In this document: positions 1 to 10,545 of the stretch, one piece after another
How positions within the stretch are numbered: the first letter of the stretch is position 1
Layout: each line of letters opens with the position of its first letter
DNA from: Plantago elongata
Taxonomy: Eukaryota; Streptophyta; Magnoliopsida; Lamiales; Plantaginaceae
Direction of reading: 5' to 3'
Length of the DNA: 64,000 nucleotides
Assembly: GCA_036897095.1 (NCBI GenBank)
Contig: JAYMSP010000161.1
Span: forward strand, 1-64,000
Program-made: the position numbers and the translations under genes
The notes under the pieces: model-generated
Seen by the model: the letters and a program-made list of their open reading frames with translations, nothing else
What the model was told of the DNA's origin: nothing
The model's database searches: none

Positions 1-124
1 GACTCCTTCTCCTTGTTTTATTAGAAGACTTCCAGCTTCTTTCGACTAGGAGTCCTTGAATGTTGCTGCTTCTTTAGCAGAAAGTATGAATTAACCAATC
101 GACGTGCGTCATCGCACTTTCAAT

Positions 125-515
125 TCTTTTTTTGAACCGAAAACTTTTCATTCCAAACAAATAATTACAATGCCGATCAAAAATACCTTACAAGATATCA
201 AGCAAGCCGCCTACTAGCTAGATATGTAACAAAAGCTAATAGAGCAGGTCTTTGACAACATCTAGTGACCACGGTATCAACCACAACTTTTGGTTCCAGG
301 AGCAGGCCTAGGCAGGTTAGCATAAACACATTGATTTCTCATATGCCAAATATAATGTACAGTTTCAGCAACAATCATCTTGAGAACTTTAGCTCTTGCA
401 GTTTTTCCTTTAGTCTGCTGCAGTATCCAATGCAGTTCCAAAGCCCAGGGCTGGGGAGAATGACCGACACAGAACACTCCTCCAAACTGCAACAGAGAAA
501 GAAATCCATGCATTT
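125..515 (-). mobile_element. LINE (L1-type) 3' fragment, 5'-truncated
   Basis: The minus strand at 277-513 encodes a piece ending in ETVHYIWHMRNQCVYA, the pattern (K/E-x-VYxIWxxRN) found at the very C-terminus of plant L1-type ORF2 proteins, after the reverse transcriptase and zinc-knuckle regions. Downstream on the minus strand an A-rich run at about 122-133 looks like the 3' tail. The endonuclease and reverse transcriptase are absent, so this is a dead 3' stub. The same C-terminal pattern recurs in the LINE fragment at 46.1 kb. The upstream boundary is approximate. Confidence 0.6.
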
Positions 516-904
516 ATACCACTCTTCAATATATATAAATTATTTTTTCAAAATTTATAAAAATTACCAATAACTTTATTTGTGATAATGGACTTGAGTC
601 CTTGAGATCTGTGAATGAGCTGCATGTGACTCTTGATAAAGTTCCATGATCATTGGAATGTTAGGTGGTTGTAATAAGATGGCCAAGATTAGAGAGATTA
701 GCTCCCGTCTCTGTGTTGAAGGTTGTAGTGGCTATCTTCATAGAAACAAAGAGTTAAAAAAAAGTAAGTTGAATTAGAACAAAGTTAGGTGGTAACTGGA
801 GCTTTATAGATAATTATGAGCACCATGATAATGGGAGGCTATGGTTTATGTGGGATCCTAGGAGGGTGGTGCTCAAGTTGATAGAAAGTGATAGTCAACA
901 TACT

Positions 905-2045
905 GGCAACATTTTATTTATGTACACTAGAGTGATATACTGTCACTTTAAGTATATTAAAGGAAGTGATCAATTTGAGTATATTAGTGTAATCACCGAT
1001 TCAATTGAAAAACTCCGATCGATTTTTTGATCAAATTGATGACGTGACCGTCGAACTTGTAATTTTCCCTTCAAATTCATATTTGACCCGTATTTAACTT
1101 GTATTTTTGTATTTAAAATTTAAATACGGGACACGTATCGCGTCAACTTTAATTCTCGGTATATATTGTGTATTATAATTATAAAATAATTTTTAAAATT
1201 ATGAAAAATATTTTAAAAAGTTATAAAAAATTATTTTACATTTTTTTACAAAAAATATTAAATTAAATTCGCATTAGCTACAGAGCTCTCATATTCTGAC
1301 ATTTGACTCGAATTTTTGAAATTCAAATTGAAATACGGTTACTCTCTTGTAATTTTTAGGTTTAAAATGTTTAATATAATTAAAAAATAATGTAAAACAT
1401 TCTAAAAAATATTTTTTTAAATATAAAAAAATATTTTACATTTTATTACATATAAAAATAAATTTAAAAGATGCAATTTGCTACAATAAAAAAAGACAAA
1501 TCACTTACAAAATTCAAAGACCAAATGAAGGTTTACTATAGCAAATGTGTTTTTTTCAATTTTTTTTCTTAATTTTATATGTAATAAAATGTAATATATA
1601 TTTTTTTATATTTTTTAAAAATATTTTTGAATTGTATTAAACAATTTATACCCATAAATTCGCTAATGCGATTTTAACTTTTTTATTGTTTGTAAAAATA
1701 TGTAATTTTTTTATTGTTTGTAAAAAAATAAAATGAATTTTTATAATTTTTAAAATATTTTTTATAATTTTTTAAATTATTTTATAATTATAATACACAA
1801 TTTATACTGAGAATTAACGTGGACGCGGTACGTGTCCCGTATTCCAATTATAAATACAAAATACGAGTAAAATATGGATCAAATACGAATTTGGTGGGAA
1901 AATTATTTGTCCGTCTGCCACATCATCAATTTGACGGAGTTCCTCAACTCAATTGGACGGTGACTGCACTAGTGTATTCAAATTGATCACTTTCACTTTA
2001 ATGTATCTAAAGTGACAGTGTTCACTCTAATGTACAAAAAAAATT
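905..2045. mobile_element. Palindromic foldback/MITE element inside the LINE
   Basis: The left arm from about 914 (TGTACACTAGAGTGA...) matches the reverse complement of the right arm ending near 2035 (TGTACATTAGAGTGA...). Pairing continues inward for more than 300 bp per arm, and a second paired stretch lies nearer the centre (TTACATTTTATTACATATA near 1437 against TATATGTAATAAAATGTAA near 1577). The apex is near 1500. Nearly the whole 1.1 kb is therefore one imperfect inverted repeat. The left arm has an extra stretch of roughly 90 bp (about 1272-1365). There is no coding capacity. It interrupts the LINE endonuclease reading. I found no convincing target duplication, so the superfamily (Mutator-like foldback is my guess) is open. 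Confidence 0.75.
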
Positions 2046-2528
2046 CCCCCACAATATATTCATCGTGGGTTGTATACTGTTGATGCATGGATGCTTGATC
2101 ACTTGGATTACTGGTATGCGATGAACCATTTTAAGGATAGGAAAGATTGTGGCAACAGATTGAGAGGTTGAAACCTCAAGGGAAAGAACTTTGGATGTTG
2201 ATGGGTGACTTTAATAATGTGGTGACCACACCGGATAGGATTGGAGGCAATTTGGTGCATCCAAATGAGAATTGTGATCTAGTGGCTATGATAGATAGGG
2301 TTAATGAAGTGGATAATATTGATCTAGCTGGTTTCGTAATTATAACCATTTATAGGTGGAGATTTTGGAGGCTAGTATATCAGACTGCTCTCTTCTGTTG
2401 GTTGAAATGTTTGATCAGGTAATACAAGTGAGGCGGCAGTTCAAGTTTATTAATGGGGTTGAGGGTGTACTAGATTTTTCTCTACGTACACTACATGATA
2501 ACTGGGATGAACCTACGGAGGGAGGGCC

Positions 2529-3047
2529 AGGGGCGAAGGCACCCTTGAGTGGTACCCCGTGTTCGGCATGGGACGGTTTCAAAATTTTTCGTCTATATAT
2601 ATCTTAAACGTAAATATTAAACGATTAACACGGTCTATTTTTTTACTAGCACATTTGTACAAGTTTATTTGGAGTGGTTGTATTCGTTATATTTGTAGAA
2701 AAATATGATATTTATATACTTTTTGTCTAATTTAAAATGCACATCTACACAAGTACATTTGGAGTGGTTGTATTCATTATATTTGTAGAAAACTATAATA
2801 TTTATATACTTTTTGTCTAATTTGAAATAATTTTTAATACAAATTAATTGAAATGGCTGATTTGTGAATAATATACATACGTAATAATAGTTTTAAGATG
2901 TAACTTGGATAGTATTAGACTAAAGAATGATGTCTCTATAAATGTATTATATTTTATATATATGAAAATTGAATTTTAATTTTCTTTTATAGTTTTAAAT
3001 TAAATATATTTGAGTACGGGTGGATAAAAATCCCAGCTTCGCCTCTG
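2529..3047. mobile_element. Non-autonomous hAT-like element in the LINE
   Basis: Short inverted ends (AGGGGCGAAG at the left, CTTCGCCTCTG at the right) bound a 0.5-kb AT-rich insert. Flanks GGAGGGCC (2521-2528) and GAAGGGCC (3048-3055) form an 8-bp target duplication with one mismatch, which is the hAT hallmark. Removing the insert rejoins the LINE linker sequence (DEPTEG then RAMYVVW). There is no transposase. Inside are two direct repeats of roughly 85 bp. Confidence 0.72.
2648..2822. repeat. Two direct repeats of about 85 bp inside the hAT-like element
   Basis: The block with TTTGGAGTGGTTGTATTC and ATATACTTTTTGTCTAATTT occurs at about 2653-2733 and again at about 2751-2822 with few differences. 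This is an internal tandem duplication, probably present in the element before or soon after insertion. Confidence 0.75.
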
Positions 3048-3973
3048 GAAGGGCCATGTATGTGGTGTGGATGAAGCTGAGGAGATTACAACCCATTATT
3101 GAGACTATGCAGAGAAGGTTTTCTTGTATTAAACAGAAGCTTGAAAATGCTAGAGCGAGTTTGCATAGGGCACATGCTGAGCTTATTTATGATAGAATGA
3201 GTGTGAGCTCGATTGAGAGAGTACATACTTGCACCATGGATGTAACAGTTAGGCAACTTTCATTCCTTGTCAAAATATAATCATATTCTCTTGGCATATA
3301 ATATTTTGAGGGGATATAATAGAAAAGGAGGAGCAACCCAGATGTATGTTACAGACGGACTTGCAAAAAGCTTATTGAGGGAGTTAAGCTTTCCTAGTCA
3401 GTTTATTACTTGGATTATGACTTGTGCTACCAATGACTCTTATAAATATATATATATGATTAATGTCATTGCTACACCTCATCTGAAAGTTAAGAGAGGA
3501 CTCCGGCAAGAAGATCCACTCTCTCCTCTTTTGCTTGTATTGGTGATGGGGTATCTATACATATTATTGCAAGAACTGAGGAGTATTCATAACTACAATT
3601 TTCATGATAGATGTGAGAGATTGGGAATTATCAACTTGAGCTTTGCAGATGATTTAATTCTTTTTGCTAGGGTTGATGTTGGTTCTGTGGAACTGTATGG
3701 ACTCCTTTAATGAGTTTTCTAGAGCTACTGGACTTAATGTCAAGTGCCATCATACTCCTGGCATGTAGAAGGATGAATTGAATTGGATGCAAACAAAAGG
3801 TGAAGGAAAAGGATGGAGATCTTTGTTGCTTAAGCTCGCCTTTACTGGATCTGTGTACGAACTACGAAATGTCGTTGTATAGGAATAAGGTTTGTTTGGG
3901 TAGTACAGGGCGAGAACACTCTTATTGTTCATAATATTTTGAATATATGAAAATAATTATTTATTTAAAAAAA

Positions 3974-4450
3974 TGCCCGTGTCCTTGCGTAATTTTTCAA
4001 ATCCAGTGCTCTAAGTCGATGTATACATAGACTCTCTACTTCCCCGATGACTGTAAAAGGACAACAATGCCCCTGACCTAATACCTCGGGCCCAACATGT
4101 AGTACCCAGTGCCCAGGACTAATGCACCACTTGCATTGTTGACTCGACGGTGATGTAACATTACATCACGCTGTCATAAAATTAGATATATTTGTTTACA
4201 TATTTACGATACTATACGAGTGTTTATAAGTTTAAATTAATAAAATTGCACTTTTAGAACTCGTTTTACGAGTTATTAAGGCTATTAGTGATTTTTATAG
4301 ATTTCAAACGTATTCAAGAGTGGTCTGTATATAGATCTCGAAACAATAAAATTGTGAAATTTATTTATTTTTTTCATTTTATTTTAAGTTATAAACATTA
4401 TAAAGTGGACAAATCAAAATGTAAAGAAAAGAGAAAATAAATTAGGATGG
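3974..4450. other. Gene-free AT-rich stretch
   Basis: No open reading frame with recognisable content, no clear inverted ends and no tandem repeat. It separates the LINE tail from the nested SINE pair. Confidence 0.5.
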
Positions 4451-4467
4451 AGAGATGTTGAAGAAGC

Positions 4468-4730
4468 TGAGACATACCATACCCAAAAGGTTACGAGTTC
4501 AATTTCTTAAAATGGATGATTATACTCTCTGTGTAGAGAATAATGATTAGAGTCTAGAAATGTATCGAATATTAACTCATCCTTATTTTACTATTGTATT
4601 GTTTTTTTTAAACGGTTAAAGGGTAACTCAAAATCCCAACCTATTAATTAGAGGTGAAGCGTCTGACTAATTAAATTACACTTTGTTGTGGTCGTACTAT
4701 TGTAATTGTAATTAATATTATTTAGAAAAA
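4468..4730 (+). mobile_element. tRNA-derived SINE (type B), split by another SINE
   Basis: A perfect 17-bp duplication, AGAGATGTTGAAGAAGC, flanks the element at 4451-4467 and 4731-4747. The body has a box-B-like GGTTACGAGTTCAATTTC and resembles the SINE at 40.0 kb (AAGCTGAGACAT, AATGG-TAATTATA, final GTAATTGTAATT). It begins inside the tRNA-like head, so it is 5'-truncated. A second SINE on the minus strand splits it at about 4602-4694. Confidence 0.75.
4602..4694 (-). mobile_element. tRNA-derived SINE (type A), nested in another SINE
   Basis: On the minus strand it reads tRNA-like sequence with CGCTTCACCTC, then AATAGGTTGGG and GAGTTACCCTTTAACCGTTT, then an A-tail. It matches the other type A copies in this window. 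Flanks TACTATTGTATTG (about 4589-4601) and TACTATTGTAATTG (about 4695-4708) are an imperfect duplication, placing the insertion inside the older type B SINE. Confidence 0.75.
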
Positions 4731-5031
4731 AGAGATGTTGAAGAAGCAAACACGTGTGTCCAAGCATAAAGTATCAATTAATCTTACAAGGCCAATACAC
4801 AAATATGTATTATCTAATAAAAAGTGTATAATCAACTTGTTGATGGTTTTCTTGACCTCAGGAAATTCGTAAAAAATAACACAATGTGTACTGATTTGTA
4901 AAAAAAATTCCTTGTGCGTTATAGTAAGTTGCTTGCCTGCGGGGTGGATGGATTGTGGCTTATAGTGTACTTGTTATTAATTGATGGGACTCAGTACCAC
5001 CATCCGCATTCTATACTGGCGTTTAATTTAA

Positions 5032-5229
5032 TACTTCCTTAATCACATTTAAAATGAAATATATCTTAAATATATAACTTTTAAGTAAAATATATAGTAT
5101 ATAATTAAGAATCAGTTTGACATAAAAAAGTACATGCGGTCCAATAATATGTGGTTGAAAATAAGTTGTATTGTGAGTTTATTTTCATAAATAAAAAATT
5201 ATTTCACTTCTAACGGAGTGGAAGGAGTA
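5032..5229. mobile_element. Stowaway-like MITE
   Basis: The ends TACTTCCTTAATCAC and (reverse complement of the right end) TACTCCTTCCACTCCGTTAG are degenerate versions of the Stowaway terminal repeat CTCCCTCCGTCCC, bounded by TA. About 200 bp, AT-rich, non-coding. The ends are weakly matched, hence moderate confidence. Confidence 0.45.
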
Positions 5230-5247
5230 ATTTTTATATTTTAATTA

Positions 5248-5330
5248 ATTTTTTTAAACAGTTGAGGTGACTCAAACCCCCGATCCATTAAAAAGGAAGC
5301 GACTTGCCAACTGAGTTGCACTTCGTTGTC
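5248..5330 (-). mobile_element. tRNA-derived SINE (type A)
   Basis: The minus strand reads GACAACGAAGTGCAACTCAG (box A region), then GGGGGTTTGAGTCACC (box B) and an A-tail. A perfect 15-bp duplication, TTTATATTTTAATTA, flanks it at 5233-5247 and 5331-5345. Confidence 0.85.
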
Positions 5331-5649
5331 TTTATATTTTAATTAGTATATTCTATAAAATTTAATAATTTCTACATAATAATTTACAACCGTGGTAAAA
5401 TGATCATTTTAAATTAACTAAAACAAATCATTTCACAACATAAATATTGCACATTATAAAATTTACTTCAATCATTTATATTTAGTTAACCCTAAACATT
5501 ATAACAAGAACATGCAAAACCAATTCAAATTTTAATTTCAATCACTTTATTTTAGCAAAAAGTCTAGGAAAGGACATGCATTTTCATTAGGAATAGGTAA
5601 GGCAAACAAATTTATTTCTCGAGGTCAGTGATCAGATTGAAAATTTTCC

Positions 5650-5965
5650 CAAATTATAAAGACTCACATACACAACATTAACGTAGTTATAAAAACTCAC
5701 ATACTGAACATAAATTCCACTAATTATAAAAACTCATATACACCAAATAAATCTCACATATGAAAAAACTCACAGGCATAAAATAAATCTCACAGATGTA
5801 ATGAGCTGCAAAAACTCATAAACATAAGAAAAATCTTACAGATGCAAACATTTATATACAAAAGATAAATTCATCATTTTTAAAATCTCACAGACACATT
5901 ATATATATCACATATATAAAATACATATCCCAAAGATAAATCTTACAGTTGCAAAAATCCCATAC
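5650..5965. repeat. Degenerate tandem repeat of 'AAAAACTCACA..AAATAAATCTCACA' units
   Basis: Units of roughly 35-45 bp built from AAACTCACATAC and AAATCTCACAGATG recur about eight times with drift in length and sequence. No coding potential and no flanking duplication was seen. Confidence 0.55.
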
Positions 5966-5989
5966 ACAACAAAAATCTGATAGAGTTTT

Positions 5990-7145
5990 TGGATTTTCAC
6001 CTTTGCAATCTAATCGGTTGCATTCAACATGACCGATCCTCCCCGTCGTATTCTTCAATGTCCAAATGTACTCATCAATCATGGTCTCCGAACATTTTTT
6101 GAGAAAAAATCCTAGTCCAATCGCCAGAAAATAACAAACTTTGTCGTGGCAGGAGTGTCACCGATGACGATCTCTGGTGCTTGTTTCAAATTCGGTTAAT
6201 TTCAACTTTCGATTCGCCGGATTTGTATCCTAATTATACTCCAATTTATTTCTATGCTTAAGTTCTACATCATTGTTAATCGAAGCTATGATTTGCTTTC
6301 TCGGTTATAACTTTTTCGGGTTTTGATAACATCATGAAAGTATACGTTCCAGTTCTATAGATCATTTTTGTTTGTCTAAGATTGATTAATCTGTATTGAT
6401 TGTTTGATTTGTAATTAGTAATTTATGGAAAGAATTAATTTGAATTTCTTTGGAATAGTAGAGGTGGAGATCAGAAATCGTTAACAAGAAGCTTAAGCAA
6501 TGGAATTTTTGTTTTATAGTGTGATGAGTTTTTTCAGGTCAACTGGAGAAACTGACCGAACTGGTGTTTTCATTAATGAAAATCATGTCTTATATAAGAA
6601 TTACTCTTATAATTTTAAACTTTGTTTCGCGTTATAAAATTTTCTCCATTATTATCAGAAAAATGTATTGTATTTTATTTGTTATTGTTGTATTACAACA
6701 TATAATGTGTTTGTAATTTGTAACATCGTATTCCAAAACTTACCTTATTTATATAAAATGGTAATATTTAATTAATACATTGAAATGAATATAACTGTAT
6801 ATAAACTCTAATTAAATTTTATTATAATCTTTTTTCAATTTCTATTTAGATTGGCATAGAACCCAAAAAAATTTTGAGTCGATCATGCCCTATTTGATTT
6901 GATCATCTAGTGCCTTTAATATGACTCTTTTTTCTTAAACTCATTATGTGTTTGGCAGATACAAATATCGCCATTCATATTTTGCATGTGAAGGATTTTT
7001 GTTTCTTCTATAAAGGTTGCGATGTACAAATCAATATTGACACTTTGAGAAACCACACGATTCCTCGGTATAATCCGTTATACCAATCGATAGAGATATC
7101 ATTGAAAAATGTAAATTACGTGGAATGCCTAAACCGGAGTTACAC
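5990..7145. other. Gene-free region
   Basis: Mixed AT-rich sequence with short isolated open frames of low complexity (such as 6946-7191) that I do not recognise. No transposon ends or repeats were identified. Confidence 0.45.
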
Positions 7146-7151
7146 ACAGGA

Positions 7152-7675
7152 CTTTTTTTTTTGTTTTGGAGAAGCTAAGTTTATTAATTAAGTAGAAGAG
7201 TCCATACAAGTTTTTGTTCTAGCTAGCAATATTTACAGACCGCTGCATAACAACCAAAAGATGAGATTCTACAAATCTAGATAGCCACAGAGGTGGTTTG
7301 TCCCAGTGCAAAAGTGAGCCTCTAGCCACCTCCGAAGGTACTGGTTCCGGTAATGAAGGGGTTAATCCGGTGATCCTATCTTAGAGAGAAGATCAGCAAC
7401 CGCATTGGCCTCTGAATTAAAGCATTATAGGCCGACTTTAAAGAAAAACTCTCTGATTTATCAAAGGGCCAAATAAGCCGATCAGATTGACGATATAAAG
7501 AGAGTGGGATACCCAAAATCTCTCTTATAATATCAAAAGGAAGTACAGCCTCTAGTTTTGCAATATCCCAACACCCAAAATGAATGAAAGAAAGACAGTG
7601 GGTAAAAAACAAGTGTAATCAATCAAAGTTTTAGCATGTACCCATTTGTCACGCCAGAAGTCCCCAACTTCCCAG
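7152..7675 (-). mobile_element. LINE 3' fragment with internal deletion
   Basis: The minus strand reads VGDFWRDKWVHAKT and then LPFDIIREILGIPLSLYRQS, with DRLIWPFDKSESFSLKSAYN: the zinc-knuckle/linker region downstream of the L1 reverse transcriptase. It jumps directly to an RNase H-like end (EANAVADLLSK) near 7390, so the sequence between has been deleted. A short A-rich tail lies at about 7152-7162. CAGGACTT at both ends (7146-7153; 7674-7681) may be a short target duplication. Confidence 0.65.
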
Positions 7676-7689
7676 GACTTTGTTTTATA

Positions 7690-10500
7690 TGTTTCTTATT
7701 ATTATTTATGGCCTAAAGCTAGCAAACAAAACTTATAAATAATTAAAAACAAAAGTTAACCACTTGTACAAGCAAACGTTTCAAAAATAGAAATTGCAAG
7801 TTTTATTTGGGCCATTCCAAGGTGTCAAAATGGAAAGTTCAGAGGTAGTATACTCAGGAGTTTTATAAACCCTAGTGAACGCTTTCTTTTCATTATTAAT
7901 AAAATAGAAAACTGATTTAGGAAAAAGAACCTAATCGTACAGTATTTTAGCAACATGAATCCATATTTATATAAGCTATCAAGATACAATGTTTCTTGAG
8001 CTCTTCCACGATCAGTCAGACTTTCACCCGACCTAACAGCATGTAATTAAAAAGATGTAACGGTCCATATCAAATTGACTTTTGACAGCAAGACGATCGC
8101 CCTTTCGCTATTTGAATATTTAAATATAAAAAATATAAATATTAATAAAATACCACATTAAGCCTAAAAATAAAATAATAAAATAAATATTTATTTAATT
8201 AAATCCCACAAAATTATTATTCATTTTTATTTATATTAATTTTAATTTCATTATTATTAATTAATTGTTCCAAATTAAATTTTAAAAGTCATGGACACAC
8301 CAACAATCGATCCCGCACCACATCTCTCACACACACAACACCTAAACACTCAACCAACACATGTTTTTTATTGATTTTGTATAATTATCCTACTGATTAT
8401 TATATCTTCATCTTTCCTATTATATTCTTCCTGCAATTTAATTAATTAGGGCACGATCTTCTTCCCCGCGTTTTCTCCTCTCCCTTGGTGACACACTTCA
8501 TTTTCAATTCCTCTTTTATTATCGCTTCTATTTTCAATTCCATTCGAATTTCTTTTCTTGTTTTACCCGCTTCAATTTCCAAAAGTAAAAATCCCATACA
8601 GTATTGTCGGGATCGGAAAAAAAATATTCTTATAGAATTTATTCCAAATTAGAGGTTTATACTAAAAAAAATATTTTTATATAATAAAATAATGTGCATA
8701 ACTTAGATGTTATATTTATTGAATAAAAAGGTTCATATATAGATGAACTACTACTTATACGGACGTTAAAAGATAGGTTTACTACTCAAAAGTTCAAATT
8801 ACTATCTCAAACAACTTTAGATAAGTATTTTACATCTTAAATTTCAAAACGACAATTAAATACATTAATAAATATTATTGAATATTTTGTCATTTATTAC
8901 CATGGAAAGATATATTTACTTAAGGCGGGATCGGAGAAAGTCGTGGAATATGACAATGTGGAGTTTATTCTTATTTATAACTAGTCTCAAGTTGGGACCG
9001 GAGTTTTTTTTATGACTATAAGGAGTTTATTCCTTTATGGAATTTTTACTGTAGTACTTTCATATAATTTAAATTTATTGTGAATTTTCTCACTCAATCA
9101 TCTATAATTTTAAAACAAATTTAATATGTTTAACAAAATTGTATAATGATATTTATGGATTAAACATTCTTATTATATTTAAAATGTCTATGTTGTTAAC
9201 GAAATAAATTTTGTTGCAAAATTAAAAAATTCGAAGGTCAATAGCTATGTGTTTTGATTAATAACATTAATAACTTTCTTAAAAATATAGATTTGTCTCT
9301 ACATTAAAACAAAGATTCGTCTTTAAATAATAATTATTATTGTGATTAAATTTAATTTATAGTAAGACGGATATTAAGAAAATCAACAAAAATTATATTT
9401 AATCATTAAGGAAATCAACAAAAGTTATATTTTACCCAATCTTATCACAAAAACTAGGTAAAATACAAAAGCATGAACCCAATCGGTTAACATTAAGTAG
9501 AATATGACCCCAATCAACAATTTATCATCAAAGTACAAAAATATTTAATTCAATTGCCTCCTATAATATAAGTTGATAAATTGTGTTGGAAAGGTTCTAG
9601 GTTCCTTAACTTCAAGTACATATGTGATCCAGTTTCATTAAATAGGTTGACCTGTTAAAAGAATAATATATTTAGTAAGTAGATTATTGTATATAAAATA
9701 AATTATGATATATATTTTTAGATTAAGATGATACATGTACGCACCTAATATAGTTTCCACACACTTAAGGTGAAATTTCATATATTATCTTTCACTTTGT
9801 TCATATATATTTTTATATTGTTGCAATAAATGTTAATGTGAAATAATTCTCCAAGTGATTCGTATTTGTTATGTAACCATTTGGTCATAAGTTTGAACCA
9901 TTTACTTTATTTTTATATTTTTAATATTGAAAACTTATAAAAATGAAGGCCGGATGGTACAAGTCCAAGTGACAATTCAATTGAACCAACTTTATTTTTG
10001 GGCCGAATGGGCCGCCAGGCCGGGTGGACCGGGCCAAGGCAACATGTTAATTTTAATAATAAAATTAATCTTTGTATTTTATATTTATTATTATTGAGTC
10101 TTATTTTTAATGGTATAGTTTTTTTATATTTAATGAAAAATAAAAATTTAAAGTAATAAATTATATTTGAACGATGCCCCGGCATCAATCATGACGAAAA
10201 CCACATGTGGAAAATCCCAGCTTATCAATTAATTACATGTAGAGATCAAATCTTTACAGCGAAACGAAAATTTATATCATACAAACTCCCCTCCCAAAGA
10301 AAAGCGCAATAATGGGAAAGGGCCTCAAATGTGGAAAGATCAAATTTAATGCCGTCATACACTCAACTCTCAGTGCAGCTCGTTCCCAACTCGATGAATC
10401 ACAACTAGTTATGTTTGTGTTTTTTCCGACCATTCAAATTACGTTAGGGACTTTACTGTTCAGTTTAGATGATGAACCAGAAGACTTGATCTTGCAGTAT
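7690..10500. other. Gene-free AT-rich region
   Basis: No recognisable coding sequence. A C/T-rich stretch at about 8300-8600 resembles a plant 5' leader but leads into no open frame. A GC-richer patch lies at 9945-10045. No clear transposon ends were found. Confidence 0.45.
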
Positions 10501-10545
10501 CCAACTTATGAGCTAATTTAAACTAAGATACAAGCAGTTTCGCAA

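Larger units (their letters stand above)
640..3973 (+). mobile_element. Degenerate LINE (L1-type ORF2), interrupted by two DNA elements
   Basis: Pieces of one ORF2 protein appear in order on the plus strand. An endonuclease part lies at about 780-900 (NYEHHDNGRLWFMWDPRRVV) and continues after an inserted palindromic element at 2140-2340 (LWMLMGDFNNVV, DRIGGNLV). Linker sequence follows at 2350-2520 and again at 3050-3235 after a hAT-like insert. Reverse transcriptase is at 3270-3700, with GLRQEDPLSPLL and the catalytic FADDLILF. A C-terminal scrap lies at 3785-3895 (GWRSLLLKLAFTGSVYE), and an A-rich tail ends near 3973. The reverse transcriptase lacks the block between the ILRGYNRKGG and LLRELSFPSQF motifs, and the region between the palm motif and the C-terminus is deleted around 3730-3775. 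With frameshifts as well, the element is long inactive. Confidence 0.8.
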
